DNA of 64,000 nucleotides, from assembly GCF_005048155.1 (NCBI RefSeq), contig NZ_SUMB01000008.1, forward strand, positions 62,001-126,000, given 5' to 3'. This DNA comes from Streptomyces piniterrae (GTDB taxonomy: Bacteria; Actinomycetota; Actinomycetes; Streptomycetales; Streptomycetaceae). The position numbers and the translations under genes were made by a program. The notes below the pieces were generated by a model. It was not told the DNA's origin and did not search any database. It saw only the letters and a list, made by a program, of their open reading frames with translations. Shown here piece after piece: positions 32,941 through 41,490 of the stretch; position 1 is the stretch's first letter, and every line of letters starts with the position of its first letter.

Positions 32941-33459
32941 ATGCCGGACGAACAGATGGCCAATCCCGGTGGACAGCCACCGGCGGCGTCCGCCGCGCCG
33001 GCGCCTGCCGCGCGGCCTCTGGACACCATCGACCGCTCGATCCTGCGCATGCTCCAGACCGACGGCCGGGCCTCGATACGCTCCGTCGCCGAGCGGGTCC
33101 ATGTCTCGCGCGCGAATGCCTACGCCCGGATCAACCGGCTGATCGACGATGGTGTGATACGCGGCTTCGGCGCCCGCGTCGATCAGGAACGCGCAGGCCA
33201 GGGCGCATCCGCATACGTCACGTTGAAGATCGTGCAGAACTCCTGGCGAACGGTGCGCGAGCAGCTCACGGCCCTTCCGGGGGCCACCCATATCGCGCTG
33301 GTCAGCGGCGATTTCGATGTGCTGCTGCTCGTCCACACCAAGGACAACCGGGAGCTTCGCGAACTGGTCCTCACCCGTATCCAGTCGATCCCGGAAGTGC
33401 TCAGCACCCGCACCCTGCTGGTCTTCGAGGAGACCGACCTCGGGCCGGAGCAGGGATGA
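32941..33459 (+). CDS. bkdR: Lrp/AsnC family regulator, BkdR-like
   Basis: 172 residues. After a Pro/Ala-rich lead of 25 residues comes the Lrp helix-turn-helix (LDTIDRSILRMLQTDGRASIRSVAERVHVSRANAYARINRLIDDGVIRGF). A RAM ligand domain follows (YVTLKIVQNSWRTVREQLTALPGATHIALVSGDFDVLLLVHTKDNRELRELVL). Lrp-type proteins form octamers and bind branched-chain amino acids. Its divergent position next to bkd operon 2 matches BkdR of other Streptomyces, which represses bkd expression. GGGGAGG lies 8 bp before the ATG. Confidence 0.88.
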   Translation: MPDEQMANPGGQPPAASAAPAPAARPLDTIDRSILRMLQTDGRASIRSVAERVHVSRANAYARINRLIDDGVIRGFGARVDQERAGQGASAYVTLKIVQNSWRTVREQLTALPGATHIALVSGDFDVLLLVHTKDNRELRELVLTRIQSIPEVLSTRTLLVFEETDLGPEQG

Positions 33460-33497
33460 GTCTCTGCCCTGCAGGCGGGTGACGGCCTACGGGCGCC

Positions 33498-34088
33498 TCA
33501 GTGCCTGCGCAGGCCCGCGAACGCCGTCCGCACGACGGCTTCGGCGACCTCGTCCCGGCTGGCCGCGCCACCGCGCCCCGGCCGGTACCACTCCACGATC
33601 GAGTTGATCATGCCGAAGAGCAGCCGGGTGGCCAGCCGGATGTCGACGTCGGCCCGGAGGTCGCCGTCCGCGGCCGCCTGCTTGAGCAGGTCCGCGACCT
33701 CGTGGTCGAACTCGCGACGGCGCTCCATGGCCCAGCGCTCGGTGTCCGTGTTTCCGCGCACCCGCAACAACAGCGTCACGTAGGGCAGTTCGTCCATCAG
33801 GACCTCGGCCTCGCGCCGGGTGACGTACTCCAGCCGCTCGATCGCCCGGCCCTCGGTGGCACCCGGCTCCTCCAGCACGCCGAACAGCCCGTCCAGGGCG
33901 CGGCTTATCGCCCGGCGGAGCAGTTCTTCCTTGCTGCGCACATGGTGGTAGATCGAGGACTTGGAGATGCCGGCCGCCTTGGAGAGATGCTCCATGGAGG
34001 TGCCGTCGTAGCCCCGCTCGATGAACACCTCGACCGCGACCGCGAGCAGCGAATCGGGCGTATAGGTGTCACGCTTGGTCATGGTCAT
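33498..34088 (-). CDS. TetR family regulator of the paa genes (PaaR-like)
   Basis: 196 residues from ATG 34088, with AGGTGG 9 bp upstream. The N-terminal helix-turn-helix is canonical (SLLAVAVEVFIERGYDGTSMEHLSKAAGISKSSIYHHVRSKEELL). The C-terminal ligand domain is helical. It lies 11 bp downstream of paaH in the same orientation, so it is probably in that operon. TetR-type PaaR proteins are released from DNA by phenylacetyl-CoA. Matching palindromes at the paaH/paaN divergent promoter and ahead of paaA support this role. The link is inferred from context, not shown. Confidence 0.85.
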   Translation of the reverse strand: MTMTKRDTYTPDSLLAVAVEVFIERGYDGTSMEHLSKAAGISKSSIYHHVRSKEELLRRAISRALDGLFGVLEEPGATEGRAIERLEYVTRREAEVLMDELPYVTLLLRVRGNTDTERWAMERRREFDHEVADLLKQAAADGDLRADVDIRLATRLLFGMINSIVEWYRPGRGGAASRDEVAEAVVRTAFAGLRRH

Positions 34089-34099
34089 GATTACACCAC

Positions 34100-35611
34100 C
34101 TATCCCTGGAGGTCCGCGCGGCGCCGCAGCGCCCAGGAGGGCGCATAGCGTCCGTTGGCGTACTGGTGGTGCATGGAGTCCAGCAGATCCCACACCCACT
34201 GGGCGCCGAGCCGTTCGGCCCACTCCAGGGGGCCGCCGGGGTAGTTCACACCCAGCCGCATCGCCGTATCGATGTCCTCCGGGGTGGCGACCCCGCGCGC
34301 CGCGGCGTCCAGGGCGAAGTCCACGATCATCGCGACCGTACGGGCGACGATCATCCCGGGGACGTCGTTGATCACGCTGACCTGTTTGCCGAGCGCCTGG
34401 AACAGCCCGACGGCCTCCGCCAGGTCCGCCTCGGACGCGGCCTCCGAGCGGGCGAGCGCGATCCGGGTCGCGGCCCGGTAGTCGAGCGAGAGGTCGAAGC
34501 GGATGTACCTGCCATAGACGACGCTCGTCGCCGGATATCCGTTGGTCAGGGCGAGACAGGCACCGCCGGGCAGCCTGATGAAGCCCTCGGACTCCCCTGG
34601 CGTGCGGTCGCGGGTGATCTTGATGCCGGCTTCCGTGATCAGCTCGCGCAGCACCTCGGAGGGCCCGTCGAGCTCGGCATGTATGCCGACGGCCTCGGGG
34701 GCCGGGCACGGCGCGGCGGTCTGCGGCTCCGGACGCCGCGCCCCTTCGGCGTAGTCGAACCAGCCGCGGCCGGACTTGCGGCCGTGCAGCCCGGACTCCA
34801 CCAGCCGCCGCTGCGCCAGCGAGGGCGTGAACTTCGGGTCCTGGAAGAACGACGTCCACACGGAGTGGGTGACCGCCTCGTTCACGTCCTGGCCGATGAG
34901 GTCGGTCAGCTCGAAGGGGCCCATCTTGAAGCCGGCGCCGTCGCGCAGCACGGCATCGATGGTGGCGGGGTCGGCGACCCGCTCCTCGTAGACACGCAGC
35001 GCCTCGGCATAGAAGGGGCGGGCGATCCGGTTGACGATGAAGCCGGGGGTGTCGGCGCAGCGCACCGGCGTCTTGCCCCAGGCCGCGACGGTCTCGTACG
35101 CGCTGGTGGCGGCCGCCTCGTCGGTGGCGAAGCCGCTGATCACCTCGACCAGCGGAAGCAGCGGCGCGGGGTTGAAGAAGTGCAGGCCCACGCAGCGGCC
35201 GGGGTGGCGCAGCCGGCCCGCCACGGCGGTCACGGAGAGGGAGGAGGTATTGGTGGCCAGGAGGCAGTCCGCCGCCACAACCTCTTCCAGAGCGGTGAAA
35301 AGCTCCTGTTTGGCGGGGAGTTCTTCCAGGATCGCCTCGATGACGAGACGGGCGTCGGCCAGATCGGCGAGGGCGGTGGCGGGCGAGAGCCGGCCGCGGG
35401 CGGCGTCTCGCTCGGACGCCTGAATCCGGCCTTTTTCGACCAGCCGATCCAACCGCCGGACGATGGCTGCGGCGGCCTGCTCGGCACGCCCCGGCGCGGC
35501 GTCGTAGAGGCTTACGGGGTGGCCGGCGACCAGCGCCACCTGCGCGATTCCCTGTCCCATGGTGCCGGTGCCCACCACGGCCACGTTCCCGCTGGTCTCG
35601 ATTGCCGTCAT
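34100..35611 (-). CDS. paaH: 3-hydroxyacyl-CoA dehydrogenase PaaH-type
   Basis: 503 residues. NAD-binding Rossmann motif VAVVGTGTMGQGIAQVALVAGH at the start; the catalytic His in HFFNPAPLLPLVEVI; Glu in VIEAILEELPAKQELF; and two C-terminal helical domains (FELTDLIGQDVNEAV and LGVNYPGGPLEWAERLG), the duplicated arrangement of PaaH. It would oxidise 3-hydroxyadipyl-CoA to 3-oxoadipyl-CoA late in the phenylacetyl-CoA pathway. Divergent from paaN, with a PaaR-type operator between them; followed by the TetR regulator gene. Confidence 0.92.
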   Translation of the reverse strand: MTAIETSGNVAVVGTGTMGQGIAQVALVAGHPVSLYDAAPGRAEQAAAAIVRRLDRLVEKGRIQASERDAARGRLSPATALADLADARLVIEAILEELPAKQELFTALEEVVAADCLLATNTSSLSVTAVAGRLRHPGRCVGLHFFNPAPLLPLVEVISGFATDEAAATSAYETVAAWGKTPVRCADTPGFIVNRIARPFYAEALRVYEERVADPATIDAVLRDGAGFKMGPFELTDLIGQDVNEAVTHSVWTSFFQDPKFTPSLAQRRLVESGLHGRKSGRGWFDYAEGARRPEPQTAAPCPAPEAVGIHAELDGPSEVLRELITEAGIKITRDRTPGESEGFIRLPGGACLALTNGYPATSVVYGRYIRFDLSLDYRAATRIALARSEAASEADLAEAVGLFQALGKQVSVINDVPGMIVARTVAMIVDFALDAAARGVATPEDIDTAMRLGVNYPGGPLEWAERLGAQWVWDLLDSMHHQYANGRYAPSWALRRRADLQG

Positions 35612-35635
35612 GCCGACTGATCCTCCCAGACCGAG

Positions 35636-35644
35636 TTGTCCACA
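35636..35644 (+). other. DnaA-box sequence in the paaH/paaN divergent region
   Basis: TTGTCCACA, a perfect match to the Streptomyces DnaA-box consensus, 25 bp upstream of the paaH start and 25 bp from the PaaR-type operator. A single box; significance uncertain. Confidence 0.45.
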
Positions 35645-35660
35645 GGCCCGCCGGACCCTC

Positions 35661-35688
35661 TTGCCCCGACCGATCGTTCGGTTACTCT
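35661..35688 (+). promoter_or_regulatory. paaN promoter with PaaR-type operator in its spacer
   Basis: TTGCCC (35661-35666) and TACTCT (35683-35688) are -35 and -10 candidates 16 bp apart. The palindrome ACCGATCGTTCGGT (35669-35682) fills the spacer and is followed by TACT, matching what I recall of the Corynebacterium PaaR box. Binding here would block RNA polymerase directly. Confidence 0.65.
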
Positions 35689-35812
35689 AACTCCGTTGCC
35701 CTGTCCGCTCCCAGCCCCCGGTCCATCTCATCCGTTCCCCCTCCCATCCGCTCCGTCTCATCCGCACCGCCCCATCCGCTTTCCGCCCGGCTCGACGAGG
35801 AGTTGGTCATCG

Positions 35813-37495
35813 ATGGCCGCCGAAATGACCGCAGCGCAGTTGATCGAGAAGCACCGTCCCACCCTCGACCAGGCGCTGGAGACGATCCGCACCCGCGCGT
35901 ACTGGTCCCCGCATCCGGAGCATCCGAAGGCGTACGGCGAGAACGCCGCGGCGGACGGCGTGGCCGCCTTCGAGGCGCTGCGCGGCAAGCGCTTCGAGAT
36001 CGACCAGCCCGGCACGGACGACTGGGCGGGCGAGGAAGTCTCGCCGTACGGCCCCGAGTTGGGCATCAGCTATCCGCACCCGGACGTGGCGGTGCTGCTG
36101 CCCGCGATGCGCGCCGCGATCCCCGTATGGCGGGACGCGGGCCCGGAGGCGCGCGCCGCGGTGTGCCTGGAGATCCTCACGAGGATCAGCGCGCGCACCC
36201 ACGAGTTCGCCCAGGCCGTGATGCACACCAGTGGGCAGGCCTTCATGATGGCGTTCCAGGCGGGCGGGCCGCACGCCCAGGACCGCGGCCTGGAGGCGGT
36301 GGCGTACGCGTACGCCGAGCAGGTCCGCACCCCCGAGCAGGCGCCGTGGTCCAAGCCGCAGGGCAAGCGCGACCCGCTGGAGCTGACCAAGTCCTTCACG
36401 GCCGTGCCGCGCGGCATCGCCCTGCTGATCGGCTGCAACACCTTCCCGACGTGGAACGGCTATCCCGGCCTGTTCGCCTCCCTGGCCACCGGCAATCCGG
36501 TGCTGGTCAAGCCGCATCCGCGGGCCGTGCTCCCGCTGGCGCTGACCGTCCGGGTGGCGCGCGAGGTGCTGGAGGAGGCCGGCTTCCCCGCCGATCTGGT
36601 GTGCCTGGCGGTGGACAAGCCGGGCGAGGGCCTCGCCAAGACGCTGGCCGTCCGTCCCGAGGTCCGCATCATCGACTACACCGGCTCGACCGCCTTCGGC
36701 GACTGGCTGGAGACACACGCCCGGCAGGCCCAGGTCTTCACGGAGAAGGCCGGCGTCAACACCGTCGTCATCGAATCGACGGACAACTACAAGGGGATGC
36801 TCAGCAACCTCGCCTTCTCGCTGTCGCTGTACAGCGGCCAGATGTGCACCACCCCGCAGAATCTGGTGATCCCGCGCGACGGCATCCGCACCGACGCCGG
36901 ACCGAAGTCGTACGACGAGGTGGTCGCCGATCTCGCGGGCGCGGTGAGCGGGCTGCTGGGCGATGACGCGCGGGCCAACGCACTGCTCGGCGCCATCGTG
37001 AACCCGCAGGTCAAGGAGCGGATCGAGGCCGCTTCGGGGCTCGGTGAGGTGGCGCTGGCCTCCCGTGAGGTCGCCAACCCCGAGTTCCCCGGGGCCACGG
37101 TCCGTACACCGGTGATCGTCAAGGTGGACGGCGCCAAGCCGGACTCCGAGGCGGCGTATCTGTCGGAGTGCTTCGGTCCGGTGTCCTTCGCGGTGGCTGT
37201 CGACTCCGCGGCCGACGCGGTGGACCTGCTGCGGCGCACGGTCCGCGAGAAGGGCGCCATGACGGTCGGCGCGTACACCACCTCCGCCGAGGTGGAGCAG
37301 CTGGTCGAGGAGGCGTGCCTGGAGGAGTGCGCCCAGCTGTCGCTGAACCTGACCGGCGGGGTCTATGTGAACCAGACCGCGGCGTTCTCCGATTTCCACG
37401 GCTCCGGAGGCAACCCGGCGGCCAATGCGGTGCTGTGCGACGGCGCGTTCGTGGCCAACCGCTTCCGCACGGTCGAGGTGCGCCGGGAGGTGTGA
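35813..37495 (+). CDS. paaN: phenylacetic acid degradation protein PaaN (aldehyde dehydrogenase-like)
   Basis: 560 residues from ATG 35813, with GAGGAG 11 bp upstream. The aldehyde-dehydrogenase fold is clear: cofactor region RGIALLIGCNTFPTWNGYPGLFASLATGNPVLVKPHPRAVLPLAL, TGSTAFGDWL, and the nucleophile Cys in SLYSGQMCTTPQNLVIP. Length and the N-terminal HRPTLDQALETIRTRAYWSPHPEHPKAYG fit the PaaN branch, associated with oxidation of the ring-cleaved aldehyde. It lacks the MaoC-like hydratase domain found in PaaZ. Divergent from paaH under a shared operator. Confidence 0.9.
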   Translation: MAAEMTAAQLIEKHRPTLDQALETIRTRAYWSPHPEHPKAYGENAAADGVAAFEALRGKRFEIDQPGTDDWAGEEVSPYGPELGISYPHPDVAVLLPAMRAAIPVWRDAGPEARAAVCLEILTRISARTHEFAQAVMHTSGQAFMMAFQAGGPHAQDRGLEAVAYAYAEQVRTPEQAPWSKPQGKRDPLELTKSFTAVPRGIALLIGCNTFPTWNGYPGLFASLATGNPVLVKPHPRAVLPLALTVRVAREVLEEAGFPADLVCLAVDKPGEGLAKTLAVRPEVRIIDYTGSTAFGDWLETHARQAQVFTEKAGVNTVVIESTDNYKGMLSNLAFSLSLYSGQMCTTPQNLVIPRDGIRTDAGPKSYDEVVADLAGAVSGLLGDDARANALLGAIVNPQVKERIEAASGLGEVALASREVANPEFPGATVRTPVIVKVDGAKPDSEAAYLSECFGPVSFAVAVDSAADAVDLLRRTVREKGAMTVGAYTTSAEVEQLVEEACLEECAQLSLNLTGGVYVNQTAAFSDFHGSGGNPAANAVLCDGAFVANRFRTVEVRREV

Positions 37496-37563
37496 CGCGG
37501 TGGGGCTCACGGGCTCTCACGGACCCGCGAGCCCCCGTAGCGCCCGTTCGGCCTTGGTGCCCC

Positions 37564-38316
37564 TCAGGGCGCGCCCGGCGCCTCGATCCGGGCGTGGCGG
37601 GCGATCCAGGAGTGCATGGCGATGGCGGCCGCGGCGCCCGCGTTGATGGACCGGGTCGAGCCGAACTGCGCGATCGAGCAGACCAGGGAGGCGTGCCGGC
37701 GGGCCTCCTCGGTGAGCCCCGGCCCCTCCTGGCCGAAGAGCAGCACACAGCGGCGCGGCAGCTCGGTCGTCTCCAGGGGCACGGCGCCGGGGAGATTGTC
37801 GATCCCGATGATCGGCAGCTCCTCGGCGGCGGCCCAGGCGGTGAGGTCGGCGGTGTCGGGGTGGTGGCGCAGATGCTGGTAGCGGTCGGTCACCATCGCG
37901 CCGCGGCGGTTCCAGCGGCGCTGCCCGACGATATGGACCTCTTTGGCCAGGAACGCGTTGGCGGTCCGTACGACCGAGCCGATGTTGAAGTCATGGCCCC
38001 AGTTCTCGACGGCCACATGGAAGTCATGGCGCCGGGTGTCGAGGTCGGCGACGATCGCCTCGCGCGTCCAGTAGCGGTAGGCGTCGACGACATTGCGCCG
38101 GTCGCCGTGCGCGAGCAGCTCGGGGTCGTAGCGGTCGTCCTGCGGCCACGGCTCCGGATGCGGACCGACGCCGATCTTGGGGCCGTAGCCCTCGTCGTAC
38201 TGGGCCGGCTCGGCGGCCGCCCGCTGCTCGACCACAAAGGCGGCGCCGCCGGGCACGGTCTGCTCGCCGCCCGGGGCGGTCCTCTCGCCGCCCAGGGCGG
38301 TCTTCTCGCTGCTCAC
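37564..38316 (-). CDS. TrmH/SpoU family RNA methyltransferase
   Basis: 250 residues from GTG 38316, overlapping the previous stop by 4 bp (GTGA). The three SPOUT motifs are present: NIGSVVRTANAF, CVLLFGQEGPGLTEEA, and SIAQFGSTRSINAGAAAAIAMHSW. They form the trefoil knot that binds S-adenosylmethionine. It should 2'-O-methylate tRNA or rRNA; the exact site is unknown. A Gly-rich N-terminal lead (repeated LGGERTAPGGEQTVPGG) and an unusual block RYDPELLAHGDRRNVVDAYRYW precede the domain. Last gene of the DUF5819-HTTM-methyltransferase operon. Confidence 0.88.
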   Translation of the reverse strand: MSSEKTALGGERTAPGGEQTVPGGAAFVVEQRAAAEPAQYDEGYGPKIGVGPHPEPWPQDDRYDPELLAHGDRRNVVDAYRYWTREAIVADLDTRRHDFHVAVENWGHDFNIGSVVRTANAFLAKEVHIVGQRRWNRRGAMVTDRYQHLRHHPDTADLTAWAAAEELPIIGIDNLPGAVPLETTELPRRCVLLFGQEGPGLTEEARRHASLVCSIAQFGSTRSINAGAAAAIAMHSWIARHARIEAPGAP

Positions 38317-39704
38317 CCCACGAGCGTATGGCCACCGCCGCCGGTTTGCGTACGGGCCTCCGGCTCGCCGCCCTCGGGAGGGCCCGCCGGGCCGGGGTCG
38401 CCGGCGCCGCCGACCAGCCGCTTGCGGAGGCCGGAAATCCGTGCGGAGAGCCAGGTCAGGAAGTTCGTCGGCAGGAAGACCGCGTCCGCCGCGATCATCG
38501 CGAGCGAGAAGAACGGCAGCCCCAGCAGGAACGCGATCGAGAGGTGCTCGCAGATCATCACGACCAGCAGCACGTTCTTCAGGCGCCGGTTGAATAGGGT
38601 GAAAGGGAAGGCCACCTGCACGATCACCGTCCCGTAGGTGATCAGCATGACCATCAGCCCGTTGCTGCCCAGCGCCTCGGACAGCGCCGGCCAGGGGGAG
38701 AAGTAGTCCAGGTGCATCGGGTAGAAGACGGCGGTGCCGTCCTGCCAGCGCGACCCCTGGATCTTGTACCAGCCGGCGGTGGCGTAGATCAGGCAGACCT
38801 CGACCATGATCACCAGCAGGGCGCCGTTGTGGGCCAGCTTGGCGAGCGTGTCCAGGACGATCCGCGGCTCCCCCGGTGCGTACCGCTGCACCGCCCACCA
38901 CAGGCCGTGCGTCGCCCACAGGCCCCAGAACACCAGGCTCCAGCCGATGTGCGGGAACGGGCCGTGCTCGAACCAGGTGAGACCGTAGGGGCCGAGCAGC
39001 TGGGCCACGGCCAGGGCCAGGCCCAGCACGCTCCACAGGACGATGCCGACCAGGTCCCGGCCGAGGGCCGGCGCCTCGTCCGTGGCACCGGAGGCCGCCC
39101 GCTTCGCGCGGCGCGCGTCCAGTGACCAGACCTGCCCGCACCGGGTCAGCACGAGATACAGCGCCATCAGGTGGATGACGTTGTCACCGCCGTCCCCGAT
39201 GAAGACGCTGCGGTTCTGCAGCGAGAGCACGCCGATCATGAAGAGCACCGACATGGTGCGGGTGCGCCAGCCGAGCATCAGCAGCGCGCTGGACACGATG
39301 GCCAGCAGGTAGACGAGCTCGAACCAGCCGCTGCTGTTCGCCCAGGGCAGCACGGAGAAGGCGTGGTTGGCGTCGAGGAGCTGGCGGGCCATGTCCAGGC
39401 TCCACGGGCTGTCCGGCCCGTAGAGGACATGGCGGTTGGGCCATTCCCGCACCAGGAACAGCAGCCAGGTCGTGGCGAAGCCGATCCGTATGACGGCGGT
39501 CTGGTACGGAGCCATCGCCCGGCCGGTGACCCGCGCGAAGCCGCGGCCTATGGCCCGCTCGATGCGGGTCTCTTCGTACGGGGCATGACGGTTCTCGTCC
39601 GGCCGGCCGGACGAGGGTGCCTCGGAAGGCGACTGAGAGGATGCCTGGGACGGCTGCGTCTGCTGGGACGCTTCCGCCGGCTGCTGCGGCGTCGGTGAAG
39701 TCAC
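38313..39704 (-). CDS. HTTM domain membrane protein
   Basis: 463 residues from GTG 39704, overlapping the DUF5819 stop (GTGA). After a Gln/Ser/Pro-rich N-terminal 55 residues come about seven to eight membrane spans, with the HTTM hallmark regions (YQTAVIRIGFATTWLLFLVREWPNRHVLYG; YATAGWYKIQGSRWQDGTAVFYPMHLDYFSPW). HTTM is the membrane domain shared with vitamin K-dependent gamma-carboxylase, but the His/Lys active-site context cannot be confirmed here. HTTM and DUF5819 genes pair in many actinobacteria, which suggests they act together on an unknown lipid or quinone-linked reaction. Confidence 0.85.
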   Translation of the reverse strand: MTSPTPQQPAEASQQTQPSQASSQSPSEAPSSGRPDENRHAPYEETRIERAIGRGFARVTGRAMAPYQTAVIRIGFATTWLLFLVREWPNRHVLYGPDSPWSLDMARQLLDANHAFSVLPWANSSGWFELVYLLAIVSSALLMLGWRTRTMSVLFMIGVLSLQNRSVFIGDGGDNVIHLMALYLVLTRCGQVWSLDARRAKRAASGATDEAPALGRDLVGIVLWSVLGLALAVAQLLGPYGLTWFEHGPFPHIGWSLVFWGLWATHGLWWAVQRYAPGEPRIVLDTLAKLAHNGALLVIMVEVCLIYATAGWYKIQGSRWQDGTAVFYPMHLDYFSPWPALSEALGSNGLMVMLITYGTVIVQVAFPFTLFNRRLKNVLLVVMICEHLSIAFLLGLPFFSLAMIAADAVFLPTNFLTWLSARISGLRKRLVGGAGDPGPAGPPEGGEPEARTQTGGGGHTLVG

Positions 39705-40396
39705 TGGTTGGTCGCCCCCTTGGGCAGGTCGTCTGCGGTGACCTGCCACCAGGGCAGCACGCGGTACACGGGCTTGACGCTGATCTTCTCGGAGCTCCAC
39801 GGCGGCGGGCTGACGGGCGTCGTCATCGAGCGGACCTGGATCCGCTCGACCCGGCCGCCGTCCGCGGTCCACTCACCGTCCAGCCGGAGCATCATGATGC
39901 GCTTGATGTAGCGCTCGGACAGCTCGCCGCGCAGCCCCGTGGCCTGGTTCTGCGCGTTGTGGGAGTTGACGAGGAACTCCCAGCCGCGGCGCAGCTGGTT
40001 CTGCTGGGTGTGGCTGGGCATCGGGTTGTGCCGGATGTCCTGGCCGTCGCGGGCGGTCACGTCGGTCCAGCCGGTGGTCCGGGTGGTGCCGTCCTCGGTA
40101 CGCAGCTGCGCGCGGGCCTGCACCGCGATGTTCTGCTGGAGGGGATTGGGCGCGAACAGCTTCCAGTTCTGCTCGTACTCGGGATAGACGTAGTCGCTGA
40201 TCAGGCTGCCCTGCTGCTTGCTGAGCGTGTTCGACGGCGCGACGTGCAGAAACATCATCGCCAGATGCATCGCGACGACTACGGCGACGGCGCAGGCCGC
40301 CACGCCTATGACGATCCGCGAGGGTAGCGACAGCGCGGCCAAAGGCCGCGTTTCGTCCCCGTATGACTGCATTCCCGCCCCGTTCCCAGAATCCAC
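39701..40396 (-). CDS. DUF5819 family membrane-anchored protein
   Basis: 231 residues from GTG 40396 (GGAG 10 bp upstream). One membrane helix (about residues 27-50, IVIGVAACAVAVVVAMHLAMMFLHV) is followed by an outside domain with the family signature YEQNWKLFAPNPLQQNIAVQAR. Function unknown. It overlaps the HTTM gene by 4 bp and heads the operon. The gap to paaA (143 bp) is a divergent promoter region with a DnaA-like box and a PaaR-type operator. Confidence 0.85.
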   Translation of the reverse strand: MDSGNGAGMQSYGDETRPLAALSLPSRIVIGVAACAVAVVVAMHLAMMFLHVAPSNTLSKQQGSLISDYVYPEYEQNWKLFAPNPLQQNIAVQARAQLRTEDGTTRTTGWTDVTARDGQDIRHNPMPSHTQQNQLRRGWEFLVNSHNAQNQATGLRGELSERYIKRIMMLRLDGEWTADGGRVERIQVRSMTTPVSPPPWSSEKISVKPVYRVLPWWQVTADDLPKGATNQ

Positions 40397-40457
40397 TCGG
40401 ATGACTCCGCCACGGAACGGTACCTATGCGGCACCACCCGGCACACCCTCCCCCGAG

Positions 40458-40466
40458 TTATCCACA
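40458..40466 (+). other. DnaA-box sequence upstream of paaA
   Basis: TTATCCACA, the classical E. coli DnaA-box form, in the DUF5819/paaA divergent region. It lies just ahead of TTGACA (40470-40475), a -35 candidate for paaA. Confidence 0.4.
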
Positions 40467-40501
40467 GGGTTGACACCGCAGGTCCGCCCACTCACCATTG
40501 A

Positions 40502-40515
40502 ACCGAACGATCGGT
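40502..40515. promoter_or_regulatory. PaaR-type operator upstream of paaABCDE
   Basis: ACCGAACGATCGGT is the exact reverse complement of the operator at 35669-35682 and fits ACCGNNCGNNCGGT. It ends 24 bp before the paaA ATG, downstream of a TTGACA at 40470, so repressor would sit over the start of transcription. Confidence 0.65.
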
Positions 40516-40539
40516 CGGTAGGGAGCGAGGGGGCACCAC

Positions 40540-41490
40540 ATGACGACGATCGCGCCGGAAGACACGGCTCTGGAAGCCGTCTTCGACGCCACCGTGGCCG
40601 CGGACGAGCGCATCGAACCGCGGGACTGGATGCCGGACGCCTACCGCTCCTCGCTGGTGCGGCAGATAGCGCAGCACGCCCACTCCGAGATCATCGGCAT
40701 GCAGCCGGAAGCCAACTGGATCACCCGAGCGCCGTCACTGCGCCGCAAAGCGATCCTGATGGCCAAGGTCCAGGACGAGGCGGGTCACGGCCTGTACCTC
40801 TACAGCGCCGCAGAAACCCTCGGCACCAGCCGCGACGAACTCCTCGACAAGCTGCACTCCGGCCGCCAGAAGTACTCGTCGATCTTCAACTACCCGACCC
40901 TGACCTGGGCCGACGTCGGCGCCATCGGCTGGCTCGTGGACGGCGCGGCGATCACCAACCAGGTCCCGCTGTGCCGGTGCTCCTACGGCCCGTACGCCCG
41001 CGCCATGGTCCGGGTCTGCAAGGAGGAGTCCTTCCACCAGCGCCAGGGATACGAACTCCTGCTGACGCTCAGCCGCGGCACCGAAGCGCAGCACGCCATG
41101 GCGCAGGACGCGGTGGACCGCTGGTGGTGGCCGTCGCTGATGATGTTCGGCCCGCCCGACGACGAATCGGCGCACTCCGCCCAGTCCATGGCCTGGAAGA
41201 TCAAGCGGCACTCCAACGACGAACTGCGGCAGCGCTTCGTGGACATCTGCGTCCCCCAGGCCGAAGCGCTCGGCCTCACGCTCCCCGACCCCGATCTGAC
41301 CTGGAACGAGGAGCGGGGCCACTGGGACTTCGGGCCGATCGACTGGGCCGAGTTCCGCGAAGTGCTCAAGGGCAACGGCCCCTGCAACGAAGAGCGGATC
41401 ACCCGCCGTCGGCGGGCTCACGAAGACGGCGCCTGGGTGCGCGAAGCGGCCGCCGCACACGCGGCCAAGCAGCGGGAGGCGACCCGATGA
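40540..41490 (+). CDS. paaA: phenylacetyl-CoA 1,2-epoxidase catalytic subunit PaaA
   Basis: 316 residues, the usual length. It is a ferritin-like diiron subunit; ligand regions are visible at QIAQHAHSEIIGMQPEANW, ILMAKVQDEAGHG and CKEESFHQRQGYELL, supplying the Glu, ExxH and Glu/His ligands. It epoxidises the ring of phenylacetyl-CoA using O2 and electrons from PaaE, with PaaC as structural partner. First gene of the paaABCDE operon; its stop overlaps paaB (ATGA). Confidence 0.96.
   Translation: MTTIAPEDTALEAVFDATVAADERIEPRDWMPDAYRSSLVRQIAQHAHSEIIGMQPEANWITRAPSLRRKAILMAKVQDEAGHGLYLYSAAETLGTSRDELLDKLHSGRQKYSSIFNYPTLTWADVGAIGWLVDGAAITNQVPLCRCSYGPYARAMVRVCKEESFHQRQGYELLLTLSRGTEAQHAMAQDAVDRWWWPSLMMFGPPDDESAHSAQSMAWKIKRHSNDELRQRFVDICVPQAEALGLTLPDPDLTWNEERGHWDFGPIDWAEFREVLKGNGPCNEERITRRRRAHEDGAWVREAAAAHAAKQREATR

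Noticed and set aside
34089..34859. Upstream extension of the TetR frame
   Set aside because: Lies inside paaH in a different frame; the TetR helix-turn-helix begins right after ATG 34088.
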